Source: Pelagomonas calceolata
Taxonomy: Eukaryota > Sar > Pelagophyceae > Pelagomonadales > Pelagomonadaceae
Direction of reading: 5' to 3'
Assembly: GCA_918797485.1 (NCBI GenBank)
Contig: CAKKNE010000001.1
Span: 3,162,001-3,226,000, forward strand
DNA: 64,000 nucleotides
Every line of letters begins with the position of its first letter. Position 1 is the first letter of the stretch. Position numbers and translations under genes: made by a program. Of the stretch, positions 9,283 through 17,740 are shown in pieces. The notes under the pieces were generated by a model, which searched no databases, was not told where the DNA came from, and was given only the letters and a program-made list of their open reading frames with translations.

Positions 9283-11406
9283 CTAGCGGTCCCAGAGCAG
9301 GCCCGAGCCCTGCGGCTGGCCGGGCTTCTGGGGCGCGCCGAGCAGCCCGGACCCGAAGGCGCCGCCGGGCACGAACTCCGGCGCGCCCGCGGCGTCGAAG
9401 GAGGACGACAGCTGCTGCTCCGAAGCGGCCTCGGGCCGGACGAGGCCGGCGCCGGGCACGAACTCCGCGCCGCCTAGAGTAGACGGGCCGTCGTGGCGCG
9501 GCGGCGCGTCGTCCTGGACGATGCCGATGCCGCCAAAAGAACCAGCACTCGAAGTGCGGGGAATGAACTCGGCCCCACCCAGAGCGGAAACAGCGGCCCT
9601 TTCGGGAGGCGGCGGCGCCGTGCTGAAGCCGCCGAAGGGCGCATACGACAAATTGCCCGGCGCCGCGTCAGATTGAGAGAAGACGCCGAGGCCGCGCGCG
9701 GGCTCGGGCGGGGACTGCTGCGACACGGGGCCCGGGGCTCTCCCTCGGTCGCCGACCTGTGCGTGGAATTGTGAGATTGGTATGAGTATGTATGACTCTC
9801 ACACAAAGACGAAGGGAGCGGTCGGGCTATGGGTGGAAGGTTGTCAGTCAGTAGTCAGACTCGAAAGATGGTGTTTGATTTCTGGGGTCGTCTTCCCGCT
9901 CGTAGTTGATACAACGACACTGAAACACACAGAGCCAGCAGAGGACGATCGCACGGGCGGGCCGGGCGCGAGCCGCTCCTGCTCGGCCTTCGCGGCGGCG
10001 GCGGCGGCGGCTTCCGCCCTTTTACGCCCGCCTCGACCGCGCTTCGACCTACGAGAAGGCTGGCCGTCAGCTAGGACGACGTCGCCGTTCTCGTGCTTGT
10101 ACAGAAAGCCTCGGGTGCGCGGCTGCCTCGCAGCCTTCTCCGCAGCTCTCTCAGCCTTCAACCTTTTGACAGTCTCCGCGTCCGCGTTCGATAGATCTTT
10201 AGGCAGCTCCGCAAGCTTCTTCTTCTCCTCCTTCTTCTGTACGATCGTTCCAGGTGCGGGTTTCGCGTCCGCGGGCCGCGCCAACAAGCGAACCTGCGGC
10301 GCCTCCTTCTTCGGAGCCGCGGCGTCGTCGATGACCCGCAAACCTCTTCCGCGCGTCTTCGGCGCCGGCGGCGGTCGCGACGAAGGATCGACATAACTCC
10401 CAGACTTGGGATCGAAGAGCTTCGGCTTCTCGCGGTTCGGGTGCCTATCATACCCATCACCTACTTTGAGCTGGTCCGGGTTCGGTTCCGAAGGTGGCGA
10501 GAACATGGAGGCGAAGGAGCGGCCGTCTCTAGTCGCCGCCCGTTCGATGGGCACGCCGGCATCCCGCAACGGTTCCCGCTCGACGGGCGGCGCCGGTACG
10601 CGCGCCCCGCGCTGCCACCGGTCATCCTCTTGTTGCTGGACCGGGGGAGGTCGCGCAGGTGGATGCGCCGCGCGCCGCTGGGCGTCCAGGCGCGCTAATC
10701 TTTCCGCGGCGCGCGCGCGTCGGGCATCGTCCTCGGCCTGCTCCTCGGCGCGACGTTTCGCCGCTCGCAACTGCGCCAACCGCTTCATGTAGTCGCTCTG
10801 GGACTCGCCTTGCAGTTTATCGGGCGGTTCACTCTTCGGGGACGTATTTGCGGGAGGCGGCGGCGGTTGCGTCGACTGCTCCATGCGTCGCTCGGCGTCC
10901 TGGGACCGGCGCCACTGGTGCTGCTGCTGGGGCGGCGACTCCGGTTTTACGGGAGGCGGTGGCGGCGGCTCCTCAACAGGAGGAGGAGCAGGCTTGGAAC
11001 TCCAAGCCGGCGCGCGCTCCTCGGGCGGCTTCGCGGCGTCGACGACGGCCTGCTTGGCCCAGGGCGCGACGGGCGGCTCCTTGTTGGCCGGCGGGGCGAG
11101 CCGTCTCGGTTCCGGTTCCGGCTCCGGTTGTTTCTCTTGGGCCCAGCCACCACCGCCGCTCGGAACTAGTTTGACGGAGACGTCCTGGCCGCCCGACTCG
11201 CGCCGCAGCGACGGCGTGTTCATGGGCACGGGCGCGGCAACCGTGTTCGTCTTCGAGGCCGCCGTCGGCTCGGGCCGCTTGCCGAGCACTAGCAATCTAC
11301 CGCCGCCGCCATACGCGCGCTGCGGCCGCGCCTGCTCGGGCTTGCGCGTCGCGCTGTTCAGGTTGCGGCTGGCGAAGGACTTGCGCGGTGGCGAGCGGAC
11401 CGTCAT
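9283..11406 (-). CDS. Basic low-complexity protein with three PAM2-like motifs (two exons)
   Basis: Exon 1 is 11406-9931 and exon 2 is 9756-9283; the intron 9930-9757 has a GTGTGT donor and a CACGCACAG acceptor, both phase 0, giving 649 residues. Exon 1 is rich in Pro, Arg, Glu and Ala with a predicted coiled stretch (residues about 205-265) and a basic segment KTRGRGLRVIDD followed by SKRGRGGRKR. Exon 2 codes three copies of one motif: SALGGAEFIPR, STLGGAEFVPG and DAAGAPEFVPG. These fit the core of PAM2 motifs (Ala-x-Glu-Phe-hydrophobic-Pro), which bind the MLLE domain of poly(A)-binding protein. I infer a cytoplasmic mRNA-regulating protein, for instance of the ataxin-2/LARP4 sort, but no LSm, La or RRM domain is visible. 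Without splicing, exon 1 would end in an unrelated tail. Confidence 0.65.
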
Positions 11407-11962
11407 GGTTTCGGCTTTCGCTTTCGCTTTGCTCTCCTCAGCTCCTCAGGTGCAGCAGGGCTGTCCTCTGCGCGCGCCGCGCGGCGCCCCTCGTCGAGCG
11501 CGCCCCGGCCTCCTCGCACTGATGGGGCCGGGGGAACGCGCGCAGGAGTATTGGTATCGCCCCGTGGGGGCGTGCGCCGCCGTGCTTTGCGCTCGACCTC
11601 GCCCTCTCAGACTCGGCCTGCGCCTCCTTTCCTCTACACTTCCTCTCATCAATCCCGGGACAAGTCCCTGGGCGACCCGCGGCTTGTTTTGGGGGGCATT
11701 CGGGTCATGCTGCCAGTGTTAAGCATACTAGATTTCTTGGCCTTAGCCTCGCATTTTTTTTGCCACGGCACTTCGCGCAGGGCCACACGAGCTAGCACGG
11801 TTCTCACGAGTCGTCCAAATCCACCGCTGCGGCGAGCTGGCATAAGAAACGCCTCGCAAATAGAGCCACTCTCCACGAGCGGCCCAAACAAGCCAGCCTG
11901 CGGGAGAACGCAGCGGTACGAAGCTAGCCTGCGGGAGATCGCAGCGGTGCCGCGAAGAGCCC
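11407..11962. other. Divergent gap with a 23-base direct repeat before the PH gene
   Basis: The gap holds two 23-base direct repeats, AGCCTGCGGGAGAACGCAGC at 11895 and its copy at 11926, differing at one base. They end 16 bases before the next start codon, so they belong to its leader. Otherwise I see only G+C-rich sequence with short open frames in all phases and no coding sign. Confidence 0.4.
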
Positions 11963-12358
11963 ATGGCCCTCTACACCGACCCCGCGACCGGAATCAGATA
12001 CGATACCTCGAACCCCGACCACAGCGGCTGGCTCACCAAACAAAGCGCGTGGCTCAGGGATTGGAGAAGGCGCCATTTCATTTTGAAACAATCCAAACTC
12101 TTCTTCAGCAAGCACGAAGGGAGTCCGCCCCACGGCATGATTGACCTAGCGCGGTGCATGACGGTGAAGAGCGCGGAGTTCAAAGCCAGGAGGCGCCATG
12201 CGTTGGAAGTCTCAACACAAGACACCACATACTTGATGTGCGCGGACACGGAGAAGGAGAAGGACGACTGGATCGGGGCCATCGGGCGCGCCATCGTGCG
12301 CTGCTCGGCCACGTTCACGAACGACGACGGCATGGACGGCGCGTCGGACGACGACTAG
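11963..12358 (+). CDS. Single PH-domain protein, PH1 type
   Basis: 131 residues and little more than one pleckstrin-homology domain. HSGWLTKQSAWLRDWRRRHF carries the opening strand and the basic loop that holds phosphoinositides; the closing helix is TEKEKDDWIGAIGRAIVRCS. The length and the matches HSGWLTKQ, WRRR and EKEKxxWIxxIGRxIV closely resemble plant AtPH1, a phosphoinositide-binding protein of late endosomes. I infer a small membrane-recruited adaptor in endosomal traffic. The tail is acidic (GASDDD). The ATG at 11963 begins directly before the domain, so no further N-terminal part is needed. No intron. Confidence 0.85.
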   Translation: MALYTDPATGIRYDTSNPDHSGWLTKQSAWLRDWRRRHFILKQSKLFFSKHEGSPPHGMIDLARCMTVKSAEFKARRRHALEVSTQDTTYLMCADTEKEKDDWIGAIGRAIVRCSATFTNDDGMDGASDDD

Positions 12359-13082
12359 TCCCTGGTGTGTTCCTCCTTTCTCCCCCTGTAAATTGAGTTC
12401 TTCGGTACGCCGTCGGTGCCGCGGCGATGGCGTGGCTACTAGGCTACCCCCTCCCCTTGAATAAGTTGCTGGTCCATCATGTCGCGCGGCCCGGGTATTC
12501 GCGTGTCGTGGTGGAGGCGTAGTCTTTGTAAAGTTTTATAATGCAGGGCTCGCTCCGCACGAGCTCGCGCCGCGCCCTGATTGTTGTTGAAAGTCCCTCC
12601 ACCATGGCTAAAGACAGAGGAGATTAGCTAGCGGCATAAGTCACTAGCAAGCAAACAAGCCGACAAAACGCTCGTCTCGGCCGTGTGCCGCGCGCACCGA
12701 GCCCGCAGCGAGGCTAGGCTAGAAAAAATGATTTTTAGAAAAAATTCAACAATATGGACAACATCGAAGCTGGCTGGCTGTTGCTTTCTGGCGTTCTGCG
12801 CGTGTACGCAGCTCCTCGCGGCGCAGCGCTCAAACAGGCGCGTGGCCCGCGTCCTACAGCCAAGGTCGCCTGCTTGCGAAATTTTTAGCCGCGCGCGTCC
12901 GCGGACGGCGCTGTTTGTGGCTATCAGACTGTTGCTCCTCTGAGCCGCGGCCATGCACGAGAGAGGCAGGACAGAGAGGCCCAGATCACGAACGTACCAC
13001 GCCCGCAGGTCGCGCGCCGCCGTCGTGGGCCGCGTCGCCCTCTCGACAAGCATATACCGAGACGCGCGCGACGACGTAGACG
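12359..13082. other. Long spacer with an intergenic palindrome copy
   Basis: About 720 bases without a supported gene. It contains the palindrome copy at 12627-12648, an A+T-rich stretch near 12720-12755 with runs of A and T, and a TATA-like GTTTTATAATGC near 12533. Short frames here lack homology or codon character. Confidence 0.4.
12627..12648 (+). repeat. GCTAG...CTAGC intergenic palindrome, copy 2
   Basis: GCTAGCGGCATAAGTCACTAGC. It lies in the gap before the gene that starts at 13083, in the same orientation as that gene. Confidence 0.6.
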
Positions 13083-15327
13083 ATGTCTTCCTCGGCGCCT
13101 GTTATGGAGACGACCTCTGTGGGCTACTACATCGTCGGGAAGTACGTCCAAGTATTCATCAAGGAGCACGGCTTGGTCACGGGTCTCGTGAACGAGTACA
13201 TCCCCCTGGTGGAGACGTACGAGCTCGTCTTCGACTTCGGCACCACGTACATGAAACTAGAGCCGCCCGTCTATGTATTGAACGGCCCAGTCGTAACCAA
13301 AATGTACGACACCGACTCCGACGACGAGTTACAGGCCGCCGCGGGCCGGCTTCTGGCCCAGCCGGCCGAGGACGGGTGGATCAAACCCACCGAGGCGCTA
13401 CTCGCAGCGAAGGAGCAGAGCCCCTTCTTCTGGCCGTCCGCGGGGGCCGGGAAGTTGTCGGTCGCGGACGAGGATGGGTGGTTCCAGCCCAACATATTTT
13501 TACAGAGGGAGAGACAACGCCCCTCCATCAAAGACGGCGGCGACGTCGTCGTCCAAGTCCCGGGCAAAGCAGCTCTCGTCCGCGGCATCCTGGAGTCCTC
13601 CGAGGACGAGGACGAGGACGTCGAAGAATTAGTGGAGAAAGTGCAAACAATGAAGAAGCCGGCGTTGCGCGCGGCGTGCACCAAACACGAGCTCTGGAGC
13701 TCCGAACTGGTGCAAGCACGTGCGACGGTGCCCGAGATGAAGGAGGCCCTAGTTAGGTTTCTCAAGACCGGAGAGAAGGGTGCCAAGTCGGAACACACTC
13801 AGAAGGCCGAGGAAACCAGTAAAGCCACGGCTGCGTTCTTCCAATTAGCAAGTGTTGTGGCCATCACTTCTACAATCAGCAATTTCAATCCCAAGAACAA
13901 AGATCATGCGGAATGCTTCATGAAGCAGTATCGCAAAAAACATGGTAAAGGTCCGACTCAGAGCAGAAAATAAACTTGAACGTGATGCGGTCGCCGCGAC
14001 GCGTCGAGCGCGGTCCTAGGAGCGTCTGCACGCGTCGTGAGACGCGGTCGTCGCGACGGCCTTCGACGTGGCCGCCGTGATGGCGTCGAGCGGGTCGCGA
14101 GAATATTGTGATTCGTGAGACGCGACCGCGAGAGCGCCTACGCGCGTCGCGAGGGCTGAGGCGGTCCGGGAACGCTTCGTTCCGCGCGCAGGTCCTGCCA
14201 ATAGGTGTGACGCCGTGTCCATCAACGGCCAGTTGTGGAACATGAGCCTCTATAGTAGATGTGGGCTGCTTCTGGAGCGGGCCAAGGAGCGGCGCGCTGA
14301 CATGACGTCCGAGAAGCGCCAGGGAGTTAGAGACGCCTTCAACAAGTATCATCACGAGGTCACGAAACCGAAGCGGGCCCGCGAGGGCAAGCCTTTGCGC
14401 AACGCCGGTGCTGGTAGTCCTAAAGCCAGTGCTGCCATGGACTGGGAGGTCAACAAGATTTGCCAAGAGATGTGCAATGAGGGCGATGACGATTTAGCGT
14501 TCGACTTGTACTGGGGGGTCGCTGGCGCGCCGTCGATAGATCCCAAGGAAAGGACCTTTGGTTGTCGTGATGCTCTTTTCGCGGCGATGGCGTTGTTACT
14601 CGTTACTGCCTACGCTTTGAACTTGGGTCTGGCCATCGTCGATGGCGAGGGCCCTACTATTGGAGACATCGCTATGTTTTATGAAATTGGCGGGTGCTGG
14701 GGTTATTTTCAGGACGGTATGGAGAGCGTCGTCACCGATTTGTTATCTTCTCGCTATCTTCCAAAGACGCCCCATTTCTTTGATGGGGGCCGCACCTACA
14801 ACTTCCGCACCCCATTAGCAGACAATCGCGCCGGAGAATTGGGCGGCTTCTTCTCGCAGCTAGGCGCCTGGCTCGCGAAGGGCGGCTCCATTCTCGGTTT
14901 CTGGGGCGGCGGCGATGGTAAATTCATCGACGCTCATCATCACTCGAATGCTACTGTCCTCAATCTATTGCTCGTCATGCGCTTCATCCTCGGCCTCGAA
15001 TTGAACGGCGCCGTCCCGGTGGGCCACCCCCTTTACTTATGTCGCGACGGTATCAGTCTCTCGACCGATTTAATTGGACGCGTCTTCTGCCCCAAGCTCG
15101 CCCAGTCCGAAAATTTCAAGCCACACTTCGGCGACTACGACGCCGTCGTGACGCGAATTTTTGTTTGCGGTGTTTTAGCGGCGCGCCAGCGGGCCCTCAA
15201 AAACCCGTCGCGCAAGTTAATCTGGAAAGGAAAGGAGTTGGACGTGGTCGCGTTGCGCGCGGCCTGGGAGTCGTCCAAGTACTCCGACTACAAGACCAAG
15301 CGACGAAACAAGCGCCGGCGCACGTGA
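13083..15327 (+). CDS. Unknown protein with SAP-like motif (probable two exons)
   Basis: Proposed as one gene. Exon 1 is 13083-13944, with donor GTAAAG; exon 2 is 14192-15327, with acceptor GCGCGCAG. Phases agree and the product is 665 residues. If not spliced, the first frame would stop at 13973 with 296 residues and the second could start at 14215 (a GTG) or a later ATG. The first exon has a SAP-like helix pair, TMKKPALRAACTKHELWSS then VPEMKEALVRFL (residues about 195-235), which in other proteins binds DNA. The second part has a hydrophobic helix (FAAMALLLVTAYALNLGLAI), an HHH cluster (FIDAHHHSNATVLN) and a basic C-terminus (KTKRRNKRRR). I do not recognise a family. Its third-codon G+C looks lower than that of its neighbours, which might mean recent arrival. 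The splice joint is inferred. Confidence 0.5.
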
Positions 15328-15730
15328 GCGTCATGGCCTTCGGTTTCTGAATTCGCGGAGCTATTTTCATGCGTTGTCATTACATCGAATTGAAGCTCAA
15401 ATTAGATCATCCGCGACGTGCGTTTCACGTCGCGACGGCAGCCGCTCCGTTCGCGCTGCCGCTCTTAGCGGCCACGTCGGGCCTTCGTCGTTGGCGCTGA
15501 GCATTCAATAGCGCGGAGGATACCGCGTAAAACCTATATTATACATCGCACCTGGTACGCGCCGCGCCTCGTGGCCCGCGGGAGCCGGCGGCCGGCGACC
15601 GCGTCCGACGCGCTCCTCCTCGCGTCCTACGGCGGCGGCGGCGGCGGCGCGGCGCCGCATAGCGCGTGGCGCGCGATAGCGCTGGGCTTCACAGCTGGGG
15701 CATTGGCAGCGGTTCTGAGGCACTAAAACA
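15328..15730. other. Convergent gap with two hairpins
   Basis: A gap between two converging genes. GCGACGTG-CGTTT-CACGTCGC at 15413-15433 is a perfect 8-base stem with a 5-base loop, and GGCAGC...GCTGCC follows at once. It is 86 bases after the stop at 15327. A short frame near 15540-15726 ends in a hydrophobic helix but has no start codon and is not called. Confidence 0.45.
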
Positions 15731-17227
15731 TCATGTCCTTACGTGGTTGGGCGCGTCCAGATCCGGAGCCCACGCGATATCGCGCGCCGCCGCCGCTGCC
15801 GCGACGGCGCGCCACGCGTCGCCCTCGGTCGGCAGGAGCCGCCAGTTCGGGGGCAGCGCCCGCGCGAGCGCCCGGCGCAGGCCGGGGAGTTGTGCTGAGC
15901 CGCCGGCCAGACTTACAGAAGCGACGTCCTTTGTGCAGATACTCCGCGCGAGCCCGACGAGGCCCTTCACTCCTTCAAGGTCTTCGCCCAGGGCGGCCTC
16001 GAGGGCGTCGCCGCCGCGGCGCGGGTCCATCAAGACCTCAACGCAGGACGCGGCCTCGTCTTTTGATTTGAGTGCCTCGGCTCTAGCAAGAGACGATAAA
16101 CCGTAGGGGTCCGCGTCCTCCAAATTCAGCTGCACGAACCGCGTCAGCGCGGCGCCCGCGAGGCGCTGGTGCGCGCATCTCCGTTTCGTGGAGGCGCTAC
16201 ATCGGAACAGCCCGACGTCGATGGCCACGTCGGCGTTTAGTGGAGGGTCCACGACCTGAAACCGTCGGCAGTCGTCCAGGGCCCGCGCCGCGGCGCGCTC
16301 GAAGGCTTGCCTCTCGCAGGCCGGCGGTCGTATCAAGACGACGGAGACGCCCTTGAGTGAACGCAGTCCAATGCTTTCGCGCGCGGCCGTCACGAGCCGC
16401 CTCAATAGAGACGGGTCTTGTAGGAGTAATTCTTGGCGTTTGACGGACGGCGGCGGTAAGGATGAGGCGTCTCCATCTGAAAGTTCGAGCGTCGACCGCA
16501 CCGTATCATAGTAGAGAGGAATATAATGAGGCGCGCCGGTCGCCGCGCCTGCTCGAATACAGCCCATGCCGACCTCGACGACCAACCCGCGATCCCTCAA
16601 GTCCGCGGATAAACGAAACGCGTCCTTGTAGGGTGTTGAAGAGCTTAAATCCGGCGCGACGTCGCACCCACTACTATCACACAGCGACCGCCACAGGCCC
16701 TCGGCCGCGGGCGCGAGCCAGCTCGTACATTGTTTGGACAGCTCCGTCGTGATCTGGAGCACGCGGCGGACGTCCACATCCAGAAATTCGAGCGACAGTA
16801 AGAACGCGTCGGCGTCGGCTTCAAACAGATAACAGGGCGCGCCGGGCCGCGGCTTTCGGGAAGCCCCCGGCGGCGGCCGCGGCGTATTACCTGAAGGCGG
16901 CCGCCAGATTTGTTTTGGCGGCGGCTTTGGGGGTGATGGCGCTTTTTTTACGGCGAGCGCCGGGACCTTGGGTTTTTGGCGCTCGCGCCGCCGCAGCAGT
17001 GGGGTCGGCGCCGAGATCGTAGGTTTACGCCGAGCAGCGACGAGGCCGTCCGGGATCGCCGCTTCGTTGAGCGCATAGTAGGCCGAGGCCCGCTCGACCT
17101 CGAGGCGCGTCGCCTGGGCGCGCGTCTTGCGGCGCGGCCTCGCCGCTTCCAGGCGCTCGAAGGCGGCCCGGCGCCAGGCTGCTCCGGGGCTGCGCTGCGT
17201 CTTCGTCGGGGCGACCTTGGCGTCCAT
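15731..17227 (-). CDS. F-box plus actin-related protein, ARP8-like
   Basis: 498 residues from the ATG at 17227 (the frame stays open to an ATG at 17440). The first 130 residues are basic and Pro-rich. Residues about 140-185 read LSLEFLDVDVRRVLQITTELSKQC, SWLAPAAEGLWRSL: an F-box-like pair of helices ending in LW. Straight after comes an actin-fold start, GLVVEVGMGCIRAGAA, matching the phosphate-1 loop of actins, and near the end VSLAGGSAQLPGLRRALARAL matches the actin adenosine loop (LSGGTTxxPG). F-box followed by actin fold is the layout of plant ARP8, a nucleolar actin-related protein. The middle is diverged, so ATP hydrolysis is doubtful. The F-box would allow a link to an SCF ubiquitin ligase; that is inference. 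Confidence 0.65.
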   Translation of the reverse strand: MDAKVAPTKTQRSPGAAWRRAAFERLEAARPRRKTRAQATRLEVERASAYYALNEAAIPDGLVAARRKPTISAPTPLLRRRERQKPKVPALAVKKAPSPPKPPPKQIWRPPSGNTPRPPPGASRKPRPGAPCYLFEADADAFLLSLEFLDVDVRRVLQITTELSKQCTSWLAPAAEGLWRSLCDSSGCDVAPDLSSSTPYKDAFRLSADLRDRGLVVEVGMGCIRAGAATGAPHYIPLYYDTVRSTLELSDGDASSLPPPSVKRQELLLQDPSLLRRLVTAARESIGLRSLKGVSVVLIRPPACERQAFERAAARALDDCRRFQVVDPPLNADVAIDVGLFRCSASTKRRCAHQRLAGAALTRFVQLNLEDADPYGLSSLARAEALKSKDEAASCVEVLMDPRRGGDALEAALGEDLEGVKGLVGLARSICTKDVASVSLAGGSAQLPGLRRALARALPPNWRLLPTEGDAWRAVAAAAAARDIAWAPDLDAPNHVRT

Positions 17228-17740
17228 GGTTTTGCGTTGATCTGTACAAAATCTGTGGTTGGCAAGCCCCCCTGCTATGTGCTGCTGTGCCAGGGCTGCC
17301 CCCGCCGGTCGGGCTGCCGCCTCAGCGTGACCGCGGGTCGCACGAATGTCCCGCGCGCACGAATCTCGCCGCGTACGGGCCAGGCTAATCGGACGGGCGC
17401 TATTCGCGCTACCACCTTCGGCGCTCGGCGCTCCATGCAACGATGATGGCTCGCGGCACCGAGGCCCGCTCGAGCCAGTACTGCGAGCGGTCCGGCGGGC
17501 GCGGCTGGCCGGGGTATTGGCTGGGGTTGGCCATATATTTTGCGTGCGGGTCTGATGTTAGGCTCGCGCGCGCGTCGCGCGAGCGGCGACGACGCGCGGT
17601 GTGTCTCCCCCCAGGGGCTCCGCCCACTAGTCCTAGCACCGTAAAATTTTAGCGACGGATAACGACGACGACGACGGCGGTGCTATAGCCCAGACGCCGT
17701 CGACGCGACCCGACGAGAGGAGAGACAGGCACGAAGTTAC
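17228..17740. promoter_or_regulatory. Upstream region of the ARP8-like gene, with dispersed element
   Basis: GGGCTGCCC-type motifs lie near 17290 and 17318, about 60-95 bases before the start. At 17575-17648 there is a dispersed repeat: a GTCGC/GCGAC-rich hairpin, then GCGCGGTGT, CTCC, GCCCACTAGTCCTAGCACC and GTAA. A second copy, inverted, is at 48977-49036. No gene was found. Confidence 0.4.

Noticed and set aside
9757-9930. Intron of the PAM2-motif gene as a further introner.
   Set aside because: Its ends CTGTGTGT/ACGCACAG are weakly complementary, but the flanks do not match and the inside shares nothing with the two proven copies.
15538-15726. Short plus-strand frame ending in a hydrophobic helix (AWRAIALGFTAGALAAVLRH).
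   Set aside because: No ATG in frame, no homology, and a Gly-Ala repeat that G+C-rich DNA produces by chance. It could be a last exon, but I see no donor to join.
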